Position numbers and translations under genes: made by a program. DNA of 64,000 bases, from assembly GCA_963753225.1 (NCBI GenBank), contig CAVWBQ010000025.1, forward strand, positions 62,001 through 126,000, in the 5' to 3' direction. Of this stretch, positions 34,052-42,621 are shown one piece after another (positions within the stretch are counted from its first letter, which is position 1; each line of letters begins with the position of its first letter). Origin of the DNA: Palsa-504 sp963753225 (GTDB lineage: Bacteria > Actinomycetota > Actinomycetes > Streptosporangiales > Streptosporangiaceae). Below the pieces are notes generated by a model. The model was not told the origin of the DNA, ran no database searches, and saw only the letters and a program-made list of their open reading frames with translations.

Positions 34052-35095
34052 GTGCTGCCCTGGTCCGCGGATCTTGTCGGCCGCATCGAAGAGCAGGTCA
34101 TCAGCAGCGAACTGCTGCGCGGTAACCCGCTCGGCGACCCGCACGAGCGGCCGCTGCTCGTGTACCTGCCGCCGGGGTACGACGACGAGTCAGAGGGTCC
34201 GGAGCGCAGGTACCCGTCGGTGTACGTCATCCAGGGCTTCACCGGGCACGCAGCCATGTGGCGGAACCGCTCCGCCTTCCGGCAGCCGTTCCCCGAGACC
34301 GCCGACGCGGTGTTCGCCCGCGGTGAGGCGCCGCCCGCCATCGTGGTGTACGTCGACGCGTGGACCAGCTACGGCGGCAGCCAGTTCGTCGACTCGCCGG
34401 GCACCGGGCGGTACCACTCCTACCTTTGCGACGAGGTCGTGCCCTGGGTAGACGCGCGGTACCGCACTCTCACCGGTGCCGCGCACCGGGCCATCATGGG
34501 CAAGTCGAGCGGCGGATTCGGCGCGATGATCACGCCGATGCTCCGGCCGGACCTGTTCGGCGCGCTGGCCACCCACGCGGGCGACGCGCAGTACGAGTAC
34601 TGCTACCTTCCCGAGTTCGCCTCCGCCGTCCGGCATCTGCGCCGCTACGACGGCGACATATGGCGCTGGTGGCGGGATTTCGGGTCCCGGGTGTCCTTCA
34701 CCAAGGAGGAGGACATGTCGCTGCTGTCGGTGCTCGGCGTGGCGGCGTGCTTCTCCGCGAACGAGGACGGTACCGTGGACCTGCCGTTCGACCCGGCGAC
34801 CGGAGCGCTTCGCCCAGCCGTGTGGCAGCGGTGGCTGGACTGGGACCCGGTGCGGATGGTGCCATCGCACGCGGACGCGCTGCGAGGGCTGCGGGCCATC
34901 TGGGTCGACGCGGGCACGCGGGACGAATACCACCTCGACCTCGGCGCCGGGGCGTTCCGTGCCGCTCTCAAGGATGTCGGGGTGGCTGATGACCTGGTGC
35001 ACTTCGAGCTTTTCCAGGCTGGGCACGGGGGCATCGACTACCGTTACCCGGTGTCCCTGGCCTGGCTGTGCGCGCGGATGGCTCCAGATGACTAA
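34052..35095 (+). CDS. putative esterase (enterochelin esterase/Esterase D-like, PF00756 type)
   Basis: A 347-residue cytoplasmic protein with GTG start and AAGGAGG ten bases upstream. RPLLVYLPPGYDD opens the fold, AIMGKSSGGFGAM carries the nucleophile Ser, an Asp is likely in WVDAGTRDEY, and the His lies in QAGHGGIDYRYP. This matches the S-formylglutathione hydrolase/antigen 85-like esterase family, but the natural substrate is unknown. It has no signal peptide. It starts about 60 bases after the MITE-like element and probably has its own promoter there. Confidence 0.8.
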   Translation: MLPWSADLVGRIEEQVISSELLRGNPLGDPHERPLLVYLPPGYDDESEGPERRYPSVYVIQGFTGHAAMWRNRSAFRQPFPETADAVFARGEAPPAIVVYVDAWTSYGGSQFVDSPGTGRYHSYLCDEVVPWVDARYRTLTGAAHRAIMGKSSGGFGAMITPMLRPDLFGALATHAGDAQYEYCYLPEFASAVRHLRRYDGDIWRWWRDFGSRVSFTKEEDMSLLSVLGVAACFSANEDGTVDLPFDPATGALRPAVWQRWLDWDPVRMVPSHADALRGLRAIWVDAGTRDEYHLDLGAGAFRAALKDVGVADDLVHFELFQAGHGGIDYRYPVSLAWLCARMAPDD

Positions 35096-35231
35096 GTAGC
35101 GGCTAAGAAGCCGCCGGCCGGCCCGGCAGTCTGGTACGTTTCCGGCGTATTGGGAACGGGGTCGCATCCGAAGGGATCCAATGAACCCCGGTGCACCCCA
35201 AGGAACACTGAACCTCGAATGGAGAGTCGCT

Positions 35232-35756
35232 ATGCGCAAGAGCGGGTTTGCAGCAGCTGCCGGCTTCGGTTCGCTAGTCCTGCTGCTGACCGCGTGCGGG
35301 GGATCGTCGGGATCATCGAGCACCTCGAACCCGGCCACGACGTCGACCGCTCAGGCAGGCGGCCAGGCGACCAGTGGCGCGCTGGGCACCGTGCCGCCGC
35401 CCGGCTCGACCGTGCTGCACGTTCAGAAGTCCAACCTCGGCTTTGTGCTCGCCCTGACCAACGGGCAGGTTGTCTACATGTACGACAAGGACAGCAAGGG
35501 CGGCACCCCGGCCTGCACCGGTTCCTGCGCCTCGGTCTGGGTGCCGGTGACGGGCAACCCGGTGGTGAGCCCGGCCGATACCGGCCTGGGCACGCTCGGC
35601 ACTGTCGCTGGCTCGAGCGGCGCGAAGCAGGTCACCTACAACGGCATGCCGCTGTACACCTACAAGGGCGCGAAAGCGCTGGTCACTAACGGCAACGGCG
35701 TCGGCGGCATGTGGCACGTGATCAAGATGTCCGAGAGCAACATCGTCGGCAGCTGA
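35232..35756 (+). CDS. COG4315-type secreted-repeat lipoprotein (copy 1)
   Basis: A 174-residue lipoprotein: MRKSGFAAAAGFGSLVLLLTAC with lipobox LTAC (Cys22), a Ser/Thr/Gly-rich spacer, then two secreted-repeat units. The units are marked by LGFVLALTNGQVVYMYDKD...ACTGSCASVWVPV and by KQVTYNGMPLYTYKGAKA...GGMWHVI. Proteins with this repeat (PF03640) are surface lipoproteins of unknown function; the C.G.C..W.P pattern is conserved. ATG 35232 has GGAGAG upstream. First of three tandem paralogues. Confidence 0.85.
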   Translation: MRKSGFAAAAGFGSLVLLLTACGGSSGSSSTSNPATTSTAQAGGQATSGALGTVPPPGSTVLHVQKSNLGFVLALTNGQVVYMYDKDSKGGTPACTGSCASVWVPVTGNPVVSPADTGLGTLGTVAGSSGAKQVTYNGMPLYTYKGAKALVTNGNGVGGMWHVIKMSESNIVGS

Positions 35757-35781
35757 GCATCGCGCCGGAGGTTCCAGCGCT

Positions 35782-35818
35782 CCCGGGCCGGGCGGCATGA
35801 CGGCCCGGGTGCGTTTAT
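35782..35818 (+). terminator. rho-independent terminator
   Basis: CCCGGGCCG (35782-35790), loop of ten bases and CGGCCCGGG (35801-35809) are followed by tgcgtttatta. It sits 26 bases after lipoprotein copy 1, so copy 2 probably has its own promoter or depends on read-through. Confidence 0.6.
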
Positions 35819-35889
35819 TATCCGGCCCGCCCAGGCGTCCTGACGGGCTCCCAGGGACCGGGCCATCCTTTGCGAATTGGAGACACGTT

Positions 35890-36519
35890 ATGCGTAAGAG
35901 CGGGTGGGCCGCGGCAACGGGGATCGGATCGCTGGTGCTGCTACTAGCCGCGTGCGGGGGTTCGTCGGGGGCGAACTCGGCGGCAGGTTCCGCGTCGAGT
36001 TCGCCGCTGGCGAGCAGCGGTTCGCCGGGTGCGGCGCCGTCTACGGCGCCCGCGTCATCGGCGACGGCCGTGGGGACGGCCACCAAGAGCGCCGGGTCGA
36101 CGGCGTCCGCGAAGCCGCACCACTCGGTCGGCCCGCTGCCGAGCAGCAACGACCAGTCGATCCCGCCGGTCGGCACGACCGTCATGATCGTGCAGAAGTC
36201 CGCCAACGGCTTCGTGCTCGCCGAAGCGAACCACCAGGTGGTCTACACCTACTCGAAGGACAAGAAGGGCGGCAAGCCCACCTGCACGGGCGCCTGCGCG
36301 CAGACATGGCCGCCCGCCACAGGCGTGCCCCAGGCCGGGCCCGCCAGCCACTTCCCTCACCAGTTCGGCGTGGTCACGGGCGCCGGGGGTGTCAAGCAGA
36401 TCACCTACAACGGTTATCCGCTCTACACCCTCAAGGGTGCGAGGCCGCTGGCGACGACCGGTAACGGCATGGGCGGCGTCTGGCACGTCGTCCCGCTCTC
36501 CGCCAGCGACATCGGCTGA
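35890..36519 (+). CDS. COG4315-type secreted-repeat lipoprotein (copy 2)
   Basis: A 209-residue paralogue of copy 1 with nearly the same signal (MRKSGWAAATGIGSLVLLLAAC, lipid-anchored Cys22). It has a longer Ser/Ala/Pro spacer of about 70 residues that would hold the domain further from the membrane. Repeat units NGFVLAEANHQVVYTYSKD, CTGACAQTWPPA and KQITYNGYPLYTLKGA...GGVWHVV follow. Function unknown. The similarity of the signal peptides to copy 1 shows a tandem duplication. Confidence 0.85.
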   Translation: MRKSGWAAATGIGSLVLLLAACGGSSGANSAAGSASSSPLASSGSPGAAPSTAPASSATAVGTATKSAGSTASAKPHHSVGPLPSSNDQSIPPVGTTVMIVQKSANGFVLAEANHQVVYTYSKDKKGGKPTCTGACAQTWPPATGVPQAGPASHFPHQFGVVTGAGGVKQITYNGYPLYTLKGARPLATTGNGMGGVWHVVPLSASDIG

Positions 36520-36604
36520 CCGGCCGCATCCCCGTTACCCAGGCAGGCCCGGCATCGCCTCGCCGCATGCGGGGTATCACGCGCTCGTGACCAGCCAGGC
36601 AGCT

Positions 36605-36648
36605 GACCAGCAGCCCGCGCCGCAGCGCGGGCTGCTGGTCATTTACAG
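36605..36648 (+). terminator. strong rho-independent terminator
   Basis: GACCAGCAGCCCGCGC (36605-36620), a four-base loop and the perfect complement GCGCGGGCTGCTGGTC (36625-36640) form a 16-base-pair stem followed by atttacag. It ends the transcript of lipoprotein copy 2 before the third copy. Confidence 0.7.
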
Positions 36649-36790
36649 CGCGCTGATGCTGGCTCCTCCGCCGCAGAAAGCTAACGAGGTTCTTAACCTC
36701 TTCCGCTCGCCCGAACCGGCGCGGTGGCCCGCGTGTATCCCTGGCTGAAGGAGCGGGACCGACGACCGCGACCAGGCGAGGGAGACCCTC

Positions 36791-37324
36791 ATGCGACATC
36801 GGGTGCTGGCGGCATCGGCCGTGTTCGGAACCTTCCTGCTGACAGCGTGCGGGACATCCACGACGCCGGGCTCCGCATACGACGGCGCCACCACCACGGC
36901 GATGTCCGGTATGTCCCCGACCGCGTCGGCGTCGGGCACAAGCCCGGCCGCGGCCCGGTCCGCCGCGGTGCTGACGATCAGGAAGACCCCGGCCGGCTAC
37001 GTACTCGCCAACGCGAACGGCTACACCGTCTACTGGTTCGCCAAGGACCCCAGCGGTGGCTCGCACCCGGCCTGCACCGGCAGTTGCCTGCTCGCCTGGT
37101 TCCCGGTGAAGGGCCTGGCGGCGGCCAAGGGTGTCACGCTCGACGGCAGGCTCGGCTGTATCACCCGGCCCGGCGGCGTGACGCAGGCCACCTACAACGG
37201 CTACCCCTTGTACACGTTCGGCAGCGACAGCGCCCCCGGTATGGCCAACGGCAACGGCAGCGGCGGTGCCTGGCATGTCATCAGGGAAAAGGCCCCGGCC
37301 ACTGCTTCCGCTCCGGGCTACTGA
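36791..37324 (+). CDS. COG4315-type secreted-repeat lipoprotein (copy 3)
   Basis: A 177-residue lipoprotein: MRHRVLAASAVFGTFLLTAC (Cys20), a Thr/Ser/Gly spacer, then the repeat units AGYVLANANGYTVYWFAKD, ACTGSCLLAWFPV and GGVTQATYNGYPLYTFGSD...GGAWHVI. It is more divergent than copies 1 and 2. GGGAGA stands about eight bases before the ATG. Its stop overlaps the stop of the convergent kinase gene by a few bases. Confidence 0.83.
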   Translation: MRHRVLAASAVFGTFLLTACGTSTTPGSAYDGATTTAMSGMSPTASASGTSPAAARSAAVLTIRKTPAGYVLANANGYTVYWFAKDPSGGSHPACTGSCLLAWFPVKGLAAAKGVTLDGRLGCITRPGGVTQATYNGYPLYTFGSDSAPGMANGNGSGGAWHVIREKAPATASAPGY

Positions 37325-38415
37325 GGGGGCCCCGCGATGCCGTAGGCGGCGCGCAGCCGGGACGCGGCGGCGGCCGGGGCGCGTACGTGGTCCAGGCCGA
37401 GAAGGGCCGCGCCGGCTACCGGCGGGACGTCGATCACGCGAACCTCGGCGGCCGGGGCGGCCTCGGCGAGCTGCCGGGTGATGCCGGACAACAGCAGCGG
37501 GTTCCGCGCGGTGATGACGCCGCCGCCCAGAACCACGGGCGTGGCCAGGGTGATCAGGTCCAGGCGGCGCATCGCGGTGATGGCCATGACGGAGATCTCG
37601 TCGGCGAGGCGGTTCACCACCTTCCTGGCCACCGCATCGCCTTCGTCCGCCGCACGCAGCAGCATCGGTGCCAGGCCGGTTAGGTCGTCGTCACCGATCT
37701 TGCCCTTGTGGATGCCGATCGTGATCTCCTCGACCCGCTCCACGCCGAAGTGGCCGGTCAGGTAGCTGGCTAGTGCCGTGTCCGGGCCGCGGCCGTCTTC
37801 CGCGCGGATCGCGTGCCAGAGCATCTCGAGGCCCAGGCCGTGGCCGCCGCCCCAGTCGCCCGAGATGGTGCCGAGGGCCAGGTACCTGGTGACCCGGCCG
37901 TCAGGCGCGACGCCGACCGCGTTGATGCCCGCGCCGCAGACCACGGCGACGCCCCAGTGCGCACCGGACCCTTGAGACCCTCCGGCCGTGTCCGGCAGGC
38001 CCGCGCGCAGGATGGCGAAGGTGTCGTTGACCACGGTGGCGGTCTCGCTCCACCCCTGGGCCTGTACCGCGGTGGCGTGCTCGACCTCCTCTTCCGGCAG
38101 GTCGGCGTTGGCCAGGCAGGCTACCGTGTGCCGGGCCAGCGGGCCGTCCCGGCGCCGGTCCGGCTGTGCCTCTAGCTGGGCGGCGGCCTGCCTGACCACC
38201 GCGTCCAGGATCAGCACCGTCTGGTCGACGCCGACCTCGTGCGCGTTGATGCCGGCGCCGCGGGCCGAGGCGAGCAGCGTCCCGTCCCCGGCCACCAGGG
38301 CCACGTCGGTCTTGCTGTTGCCCCCGTCGATGGCCAGCACCGCGGGCCTAGCCGACCCTGCCTCGGCCGACGCTGCCTCGGCGGACGCTGCCTCGGCGGA
38401 CGCTGCGTCAGCCAA
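37318..38415 (-). CDS. BadF/BadG-family sugar kinase, N-acetylglucosamine kinase-like
   Basis: About 365 residues of the ASKHA ATPase fold. AIDGGNSKTDVALV is the phosphate-1 loop, VVNDTFAILRAG the second acidic loop, VVCGAGINAVGV and GTISGDWGGGHGLGLE match bacterial GlcNAc/glucosamine kinases, and VVLGGGV is the adenosine motif. It probably phosphorylates an amino sugar. The start is weak: TTG 38415 overlaps the GH9 stop by eight bases, and the first ~15 codons are three to four 15-base repeats (ASAEA). Last gene of the operon that begins with the ABC importer. Confidence 0.78.
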   Translation of the reverse strand: MADAASAEAASAEAASAEAGSARPAVLAIDGGNSKTDVALVAGDGTLLASARGAGINAHEVGVDQTVLILDAVVRQAAAQLEAQPDRRRDGPLARHTVACLANADLPEEEVEHATAVQAQGWSETATVVNDTFAILRAGLPDTAGGSQGSGAHWGVAVVCGAGINAVGVAPDGRVTRYLALGTISGDWGGGHGLGLEMLWHAIRAEDGRGPDTALASYLTGHFGVERVEEITIGIHKGKIGDDDLTGLAPMLLRAADEGDAVARKVVNRLADEISVMAITAMRRLDLITLATPVVLGGGVITARNPLLLSGITRQLAEAAPAAEVRVIDVPPVAGAALLGLDHVRAPAAAASRLRAAYGIAGPPQ

Positions 38416-40336
38416 GGCCAGAACCCTGATCCGCGCCCAGGGCGAACGCCAGCAGGGAGTTGGCGGTGTAGTCGTCGGCGGGTTCGACCGAGGGCCAGGA
38501 GACCACGTTGTCCTCGTAGGCGGCGGTCTTGGTGTTGAACGGCGCGAAGTGCCCCGCGCCGCAGGCGCGCATCCCGTCCACGGTGCCCAGGCCCACGAAG
38601 TTGTCCGGGCTGCTCGGCCCGTCGGTGGTCGCGCCGAGCTGGATGTTGCCCGCGCCGGTGAGCGAGCCCGCCAGGTTGGCGATCTCACTCTGCATGCAGT
38701 GCGGGTACACCGTGCCCGCGCCGACCACGAAGGAGGTGCCCCAGCCGTTCGCGCCGAGCGCGAAGTTCAGCTGCTGCTGCGCGAACGGGGTGAACTGGCT
38801 CAAAGGGCCGGAGCCACCGTACTTCTGGTACAGCGCGTCGGTGATGAATAGGCCGAACGCGTGCGGCGAGGCGTCGGAATCGCCCAGCTGGGCGCCGAGC
38901 GCGAACGGATCGCCCTTGGCCTGGGCCTGGCCCGTGCGCAGCTGCGCGGCCATGTCGGCCAGCAGCGTCGCCGGCGAGACCGGGAAGTCGCTCGCCTGCC
39001 GCATCGCCTGGATCAGTTCGGCCTCGGCGACCGCTCCGGTGTCGTAGAGGTTGAACGTGTCGTCGTGACCCTGGGCGATGTACGCCCGGGCCCAGCGGGC
39101 CGCGACGGCCAGGTCCGCGCGCACCCGCGCGGCCGGAGCCCCGGCGGCCTCGTCGGCCAGGGCGATCTCGGCGGCGCCCCAGAGCATGTCGCTCTTCCAC
39201 TGGGTGGCCGGGTAAAAGTCGTGCGGGAACACGGTGACCAGCTGGCCGACGCCGGTGGTCTTGGCCATTGCGTACACGCCCCGGGCCAGGCTCAGCAGAT
39301 GCGCTGCCGAAGCCGGGTCGTCGCGGGCCAGCTGGGCGCCGAGGGCGAAGTCGGCGGCGAACCGGCCCGCCAGGTTGGGGCTGACCTTCTGGCCGGGCGG
39401 GGCCGCCGGGAACACCGGCCGGTACTTGACGTAGTGGGCGCTCGGGCCGGGACTGCCGCCGGGCTTTACGTTCATCCGGTCTTCCTGCTGGGGCAGGAAC
39501 CAGAAGTTGTAGTCGCCCTGGATCGTGTTGCTGGCGTTGCCGGTGCCGATCCCGACCTGGGCGTAGAGGACCTTGCGGGCGGGATCCCACAGCTTGGTGA
39601 TCCACTGCAGGCCGAACGCCGCCTCCTGCTGGAGCATGCCGTACGAGCCAGGGAAGTCTCGCGCCGCGAGCTGCATGAGCGCGTCGGCGTAGCTGGCGGT
39701 GTACGCGAACTTCTCGTAGCCGCCGCCCGCGTCGAACCAGCCACCGGACACGTCGACCGGACCGCCGGTCTTCTTCAGCGTGCCGAGCAGGTTGTCGTTG
39801 CTGTCGTAACGCGGGTCGGCGTAGACGTAGGCCTTCTCATCGGTCAGGTTGGCGGGCTGCCGGTCCAGGACCGGGGAAACGACGTCCGGCCCGTCCCGCT
39901 CGGACGTGAAGTACCGAACGGAGTTGTCCACCAGCCGCTGGTACAGCTGGGGGCCATCCCCGATGATGAACCAGGGGGAGACGGCCCGGGCGGGGGACAG
40001 GAGCTTCACCTGGTACTGCCCGGGCAGGTGCAGCCCGGAGAAGGTGAGCCGGTACACCGCCGGGTAGTTCGCGTTCCACGGCCCCGCGTCGTCGGTCGAC
40101 ACGCCCCGGTAGGCGACGCCGTACGGGGTGACGACCTCGAAGCGGACGCTCGCCACCTTCCTGGGCAGCATCGCGTAAGCCGTCTTAGGCCCGGAGGCCG
40201 GGTACCCAACCTGGTTGACCCGCACCTGCGCCGGACTATCTTGGGACGCGCCGGCGGCCGCGGGCTGAAGCAGCGCTACCACGATCGCAGCAACCGTCAC
40301 GGCCGTGGTCGACCACACACGACGGTTAGATCTCAT
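38408..40336 (-). CDS. GH9 glycoside hydrolase with N-terminal Ig-like domain, secreted
   Basis: A 642-residue protein with signal peptide (1-31), a cellulase-type Ig-like domain (VRVNQVGYP at 38-46 to about 125) and an (alpha/alpha)6 GH9 domain. The active-site segment is VSGGWFDAGGGYEKF: the first Asp (202) is kept but the second, the usual catalytic base in DAGD, is Gly205. The C-terminal acid region is SVEPADDYTANSLLAF. GH9 contains endoglucanases and also exo-glucosaminidases; the kinase and GH4 neighbours favour an amino-sugar oligosaccharide. Eight-base overlap with the kinase gene. Activity is uncertain given Gly205. Confidence 0.8.
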   Translation of the reverse strand: MRSNRRVWSTTAVTVAAIVVALLQPAAAGASQDSPAQVRVNQVGYPASGPKTAYAMLPRKVASVRFEVVTPYGVAYRGVSTDDAGPWNANYPAVYRLTFSGLHLPGQYQVKLLSPARAVSPWFIIGDGPQLYQRLVDNSVRYFTSERDGPDVVSPVLDRQPANLTDEKAYVYADPRYDSNDNLLGTLKKTGGPVDVSGGWFDAGGGYEKFAYTASYADALMQLAARDFPGSYGMLQQEAAFGLQWITKLWDPARKVLYAQVGIGTGNASNTIQGDYNFWFLPQQEDRMNVKPGGSPGPSAHYVKYRPVFPAAPPGQKVSPNLAGRFAADFALGAQLARDDPASAAHLLSLARGVYAMAKTTGVGQLVTVFPHDFYPATQWKSDMLWGAAEIALADEAAGAPAARVRADLAVAARWARAYIAQGHDDTFNLYDTGAVAEAELIQAMRQASDFPVSPATLLADMAAQLRTGQAQAKGDPFALGAQLGDSDASPHAFGLFITDALYQKYGGSGPLSQFTPFAQQQLNFALGANGWGTSFVVGAGTVYPHCMQSEIANLAGSLTGAGNIQLGATTDGPSSPDNFVGLGTVDGMRACGAGHFAPFNTKTAAYEDNVVSWPSVEPADDYTANSLLAFALGADQGSGLG

Positions 40337-40346
40337 GGGAATGTCC

Positions 40347-41597
40347 TTAGGTCCAGGAAAGGAAGCTCGCGTTCTCGGCTAGGAGACGGTCGGTGAGGCA
40401 CTGCGCCTGGTCGGCCTGGCCCACCAGCGGGTGCGCGAGCAGCGCGTTGTACACCCGGTCCCGGCCGCCGCGCAGGGCGGCGTCGAGCGCGAGCTCCTCG
40501 TAGGCGTACACGTGCGCGATCAGCCCGCGCAGCAGGGTTTCGACCGGGTCGACGCTGACCGGCTCGGCGCCGCCGGACCCGATCACGGCCGGCACCTCGA
40601 TCACCGCGTCGTCGGGCAGGAACGGCAGCGTCCCGTGGTTGAACGTGTTCACCACCTGCACGTCGCGCCGGTCACCGGTGAGCGATACGAGCAGGTCCAC
40701 AGCCGCCTCGGAGTACCAGGCCCCGCCGCGCTGCGCTAGCTGTGGCGGCTTGGTGTCCAGCTCCGGGTCGGCGTACAGCCGCAGGAGCTCGGCCTCCAGC
40801 CGAGCGACCTGCTCGGCCCGGGTCACCGCGCCGCGCAGCGACTCCACCACGGCGTCGTGGGCGTAGTAGTAGCGCAGGTAGGACGATGGCACCATGCCCA
40901 GGTGCCGGATGAAGTCTGCGGGCATCCCGGTGTGCGGCGCGATCTCGTCCGCGTGCTTGGCCAGCAGCTCGGGCAGCACGTCCACGCCCTCGATCAGGAC
41001 CGAACGCTCCCAGCTCAGGTGGTTCAGGCCGACGTGTCCCAGCGATACCCGGGCGGGCGCCACCCCGAGCAGCGAGGCGAAGTCCCGCTGGAACCCGATG
41101 GCCACGTTGCACAGGCCGACTGCGCGGTGCCCCGCGGTGAGCAGGGCGCGGGTGACGATGCCCACCGGGTTGGTGAAGTCGATGATGAAGGCGGAGGGCG
41201 AAGCCCGACGTCGAGCCCGTTCGGCTATATCGAGCACGACCGGCACGGTACGGAGCGCCTTGGCCAGCCCGCCGGCCCCCGTGGTCTCCTGACCCACGCA
41301 GCCGCAGTCCAGCGGCCAGGTCTCGTCACGCTGGCGGGCGGCCTGGCCGCCGATCCGGAGCTGGAACAAGATGGCGTCCGCGCCCTCGGCGCCCTCGTCC
41401 AGGTTGCTGGTCCAGCTCACCTGGGCGGGATGGTCGTGGGCGGCGACGATCCTGGCCGACACCGGCCCGACGGCGGCCAGCCGGTCCGGGTCGGGATCGA
41501 CGAGCACGAAGTCGGTCACGCCGGGCAGGAGCCGGCCGATCCCGTCCGCGAGCTCGGGCGTGTACGTGGATCCGCCGCCGATCACGGCAAGCTTCAT
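40347..41597 (-). CDS. GH4 NAD+/metal-dependent glycosidase (6-phospho-beta-glucosidase type)
   Basis: A 416-residue GH4 enzyme. N-terminal NAD site KLAVIGGGSTYTPEL, FTNPVGIVTRAL, GLCNVAIGF with the metal ligand Cys163, and GHVGLNHLSW with His193. GH4 enzymes cleave by an oxidation-elimination route and many need a 6-phosphorylated glycoside. E. coli ChbF, which acts on chitobiose-6-phosphate, belongs here. No PTS is present, so either a kinase phosphorylates the disaccharide or the substrate is unphosphorylated. The first 272 bases overlap the open end of the upstream ABC ATPase frame. Confidence 0.86.
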   Translation of the reverse strand: MKLAVIGGGSTYTPELADGIGRLLPGVTDFVLVDPDPDRLAAVGPVSARIVAAHDHPAQVSWTSNLDEGAEGADAILFQLRIGGQAARQRDETWPLDCGCVGQETTGAGGLAKALRTVPVVLDIAERARRRASPSAFIIDFTNPVGIVTRALLTAGHRAVGLCNVAIGFQRDFASLLGVAPARVSLGHVGLNHLSWERSVLIEGVDVLPELLAKHADEIAPHTGMPADFIRHLGMVPSSYLRYYYAHDAVVESLRGAVTRAEQVARLEAELLRLYADPELDTKPPQLAQRGGAWYSEAAVDLLVSLTGDRRDVQVVNTFNHGTLPFLPDDAVIEVPAVIGSGGAEPVSVDPVETLLRGLIAHVYAYEELALDAALRGGRDRVYNALLAHPLVGQADQAQCLTDRLLAENASFLSWT

Positions 41598-42621
41598 GGC
41601 AGTGTTTTCCTAACCACGGGGCCTTCACTTCCTCGGAGCTGGCCTGGGCGACATGGCAGGCTGCGTCGTGGCCGGGTCTGAGCTCGGCGAGTTCCGGTGT
41701 GACCTGCGCGCACGTGTCGATGGCCAGCGGACAGCGCCAGCGGAACCGGCAGCCGGGCTCCGGGTCGATGACCCTGGGCGGCTCGCCGCGGTCGGTCTCC
41801 GCCGCCACCGACAGCGGCGCGCGCGGGTCGGGCACCGCGGACAGCAGCAGCTGGGTGTAGGGGTGCCTGGGGTGGGTGAGCACGTCCTCGATCGGCCCGG
41901 ACTCGGCGATCTGGCCGGCGTACATCACGATCAGCCGGTCCGCGACGTACCGCGCGCTGGCGATGTCGTGCGTGATGTACAGGATCGACACGCCCTCCTC
42001 GTCACGCAGCTTGGCCATCAGGTTCAGCAGGCCGATCCTGATCGAGGTGTCCAGCATCGAGACCGGCTCGTCGGCCAGGATCAGCTTCGGCCGCATGGCC
42101 AGAGCCTGGGCGAATCCGACCCGCTGCCGCTGGCCGCCGCTCAGCTCGTACGGGAACCGCTGCAGCATGTCAGCGTTCAGCCCGACGATCTCGAAGACCC
42201 TGGCCGCCTCCTCCAGCCGCTGCGCGGCGGACAGCGACGGGCGGTGCAGTTTCAGGCTGCGCAGCACGCCGTGCTGGACCCGGAACACCGGGTTGATCGA
42301 GCTGAACGGGTCCTGGAACACCATCGGCACCAGGCTGCTGTAGCGCAGCCGTTCCTGCCGCGAGGTCATCGACGACAGCGGCTTGCCTTCGAAGAACACC
42401 TCGCCCGAGGTCGGCTTGTAGATCCGGGCCAGCACGCGGGCGATGGTGGACTTGCCGCTGCCGCTCTCCCCGGCCAGCGCCACGATCTCCCGCTCGCCGA
42501 TCGTGAAGCTGACGTCGTCCACGGCATGCAGTATCCGCCGCGATAGCGCGCTGCCGATCCTGAAGTGCCGGGTGAGGCGTTCGGTCCTCAGCAACTCAGT
42601 ACGGGGCAGTTCGCCGGTCAT
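41326..42621 (-). CDS. ABC transporter ATP-binding protein, OppF/DppF type, with abnormal 3' extension
   Basis: ATG 42621 overlaps the upstream ATPase stop (ATGA). Walker A GESGSGKST, ELSGGQRQRVGFAQAL signature, Walker B LILADEPVSMLDTS and a C-terminal oligopeptide/dipeptide-type domain ending in the cysteine cluster CRFRWRCPLAIDTC. The family normally ends about there plus 20-25 residues (near ...AACHVAQ). Here the frame stays open for about 95 more arginine-rich residues into GH4, stopping only at 41326. Either the native stop has been lost by mutation or a base is wrong near 41600. The 95-residue tail is probably not functional. Confidence 0.8.
   Translation of the reverse strand: MTGELPRTELLRTERLTRHFRIGSALSRRILHAVDDVSFTIGEREIVALAGESGSGKSTIARVLARIYKPTSGEVFFEGKPLSSMTSRQERLRYSSLVPMVFQDPFSSINPVFRVQHGVLRSLKLHRPSLSAAQRLEEAARVFEIVGLNADMLQRFPYELSGGQRQRVGFAQALAMRPKLILADEPVSMLDTSIRIGLLNLMAKLRDEEGVSILYITHDIASARYVADRLIVMYAGQIAESGPIEDVLTHPRHPYTQLLLSAVPDPRAPLSVAAETDRGEPPRVIDPEPGCRFRWRCPLAIDTCAQVTPELAELRPGHDAACHVAQASSEEVKAPWLGKHCHEACRDRRRIHVHARARGRDRPAPARRDRLRARRSRPGPAGRRRAGVGQDRRRPRPSRPGELDQQPGRGRRGRGRHLVPAPDRRPGRPPA

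Noticed and set aside
38408..41597. Simple cellulose degradation operon
   Set aside because: The GH9 active site is altered, and the kinase and GH4 neighbours fit amino-sugar disaccharides at least as well; left open instead of named as cellulase.
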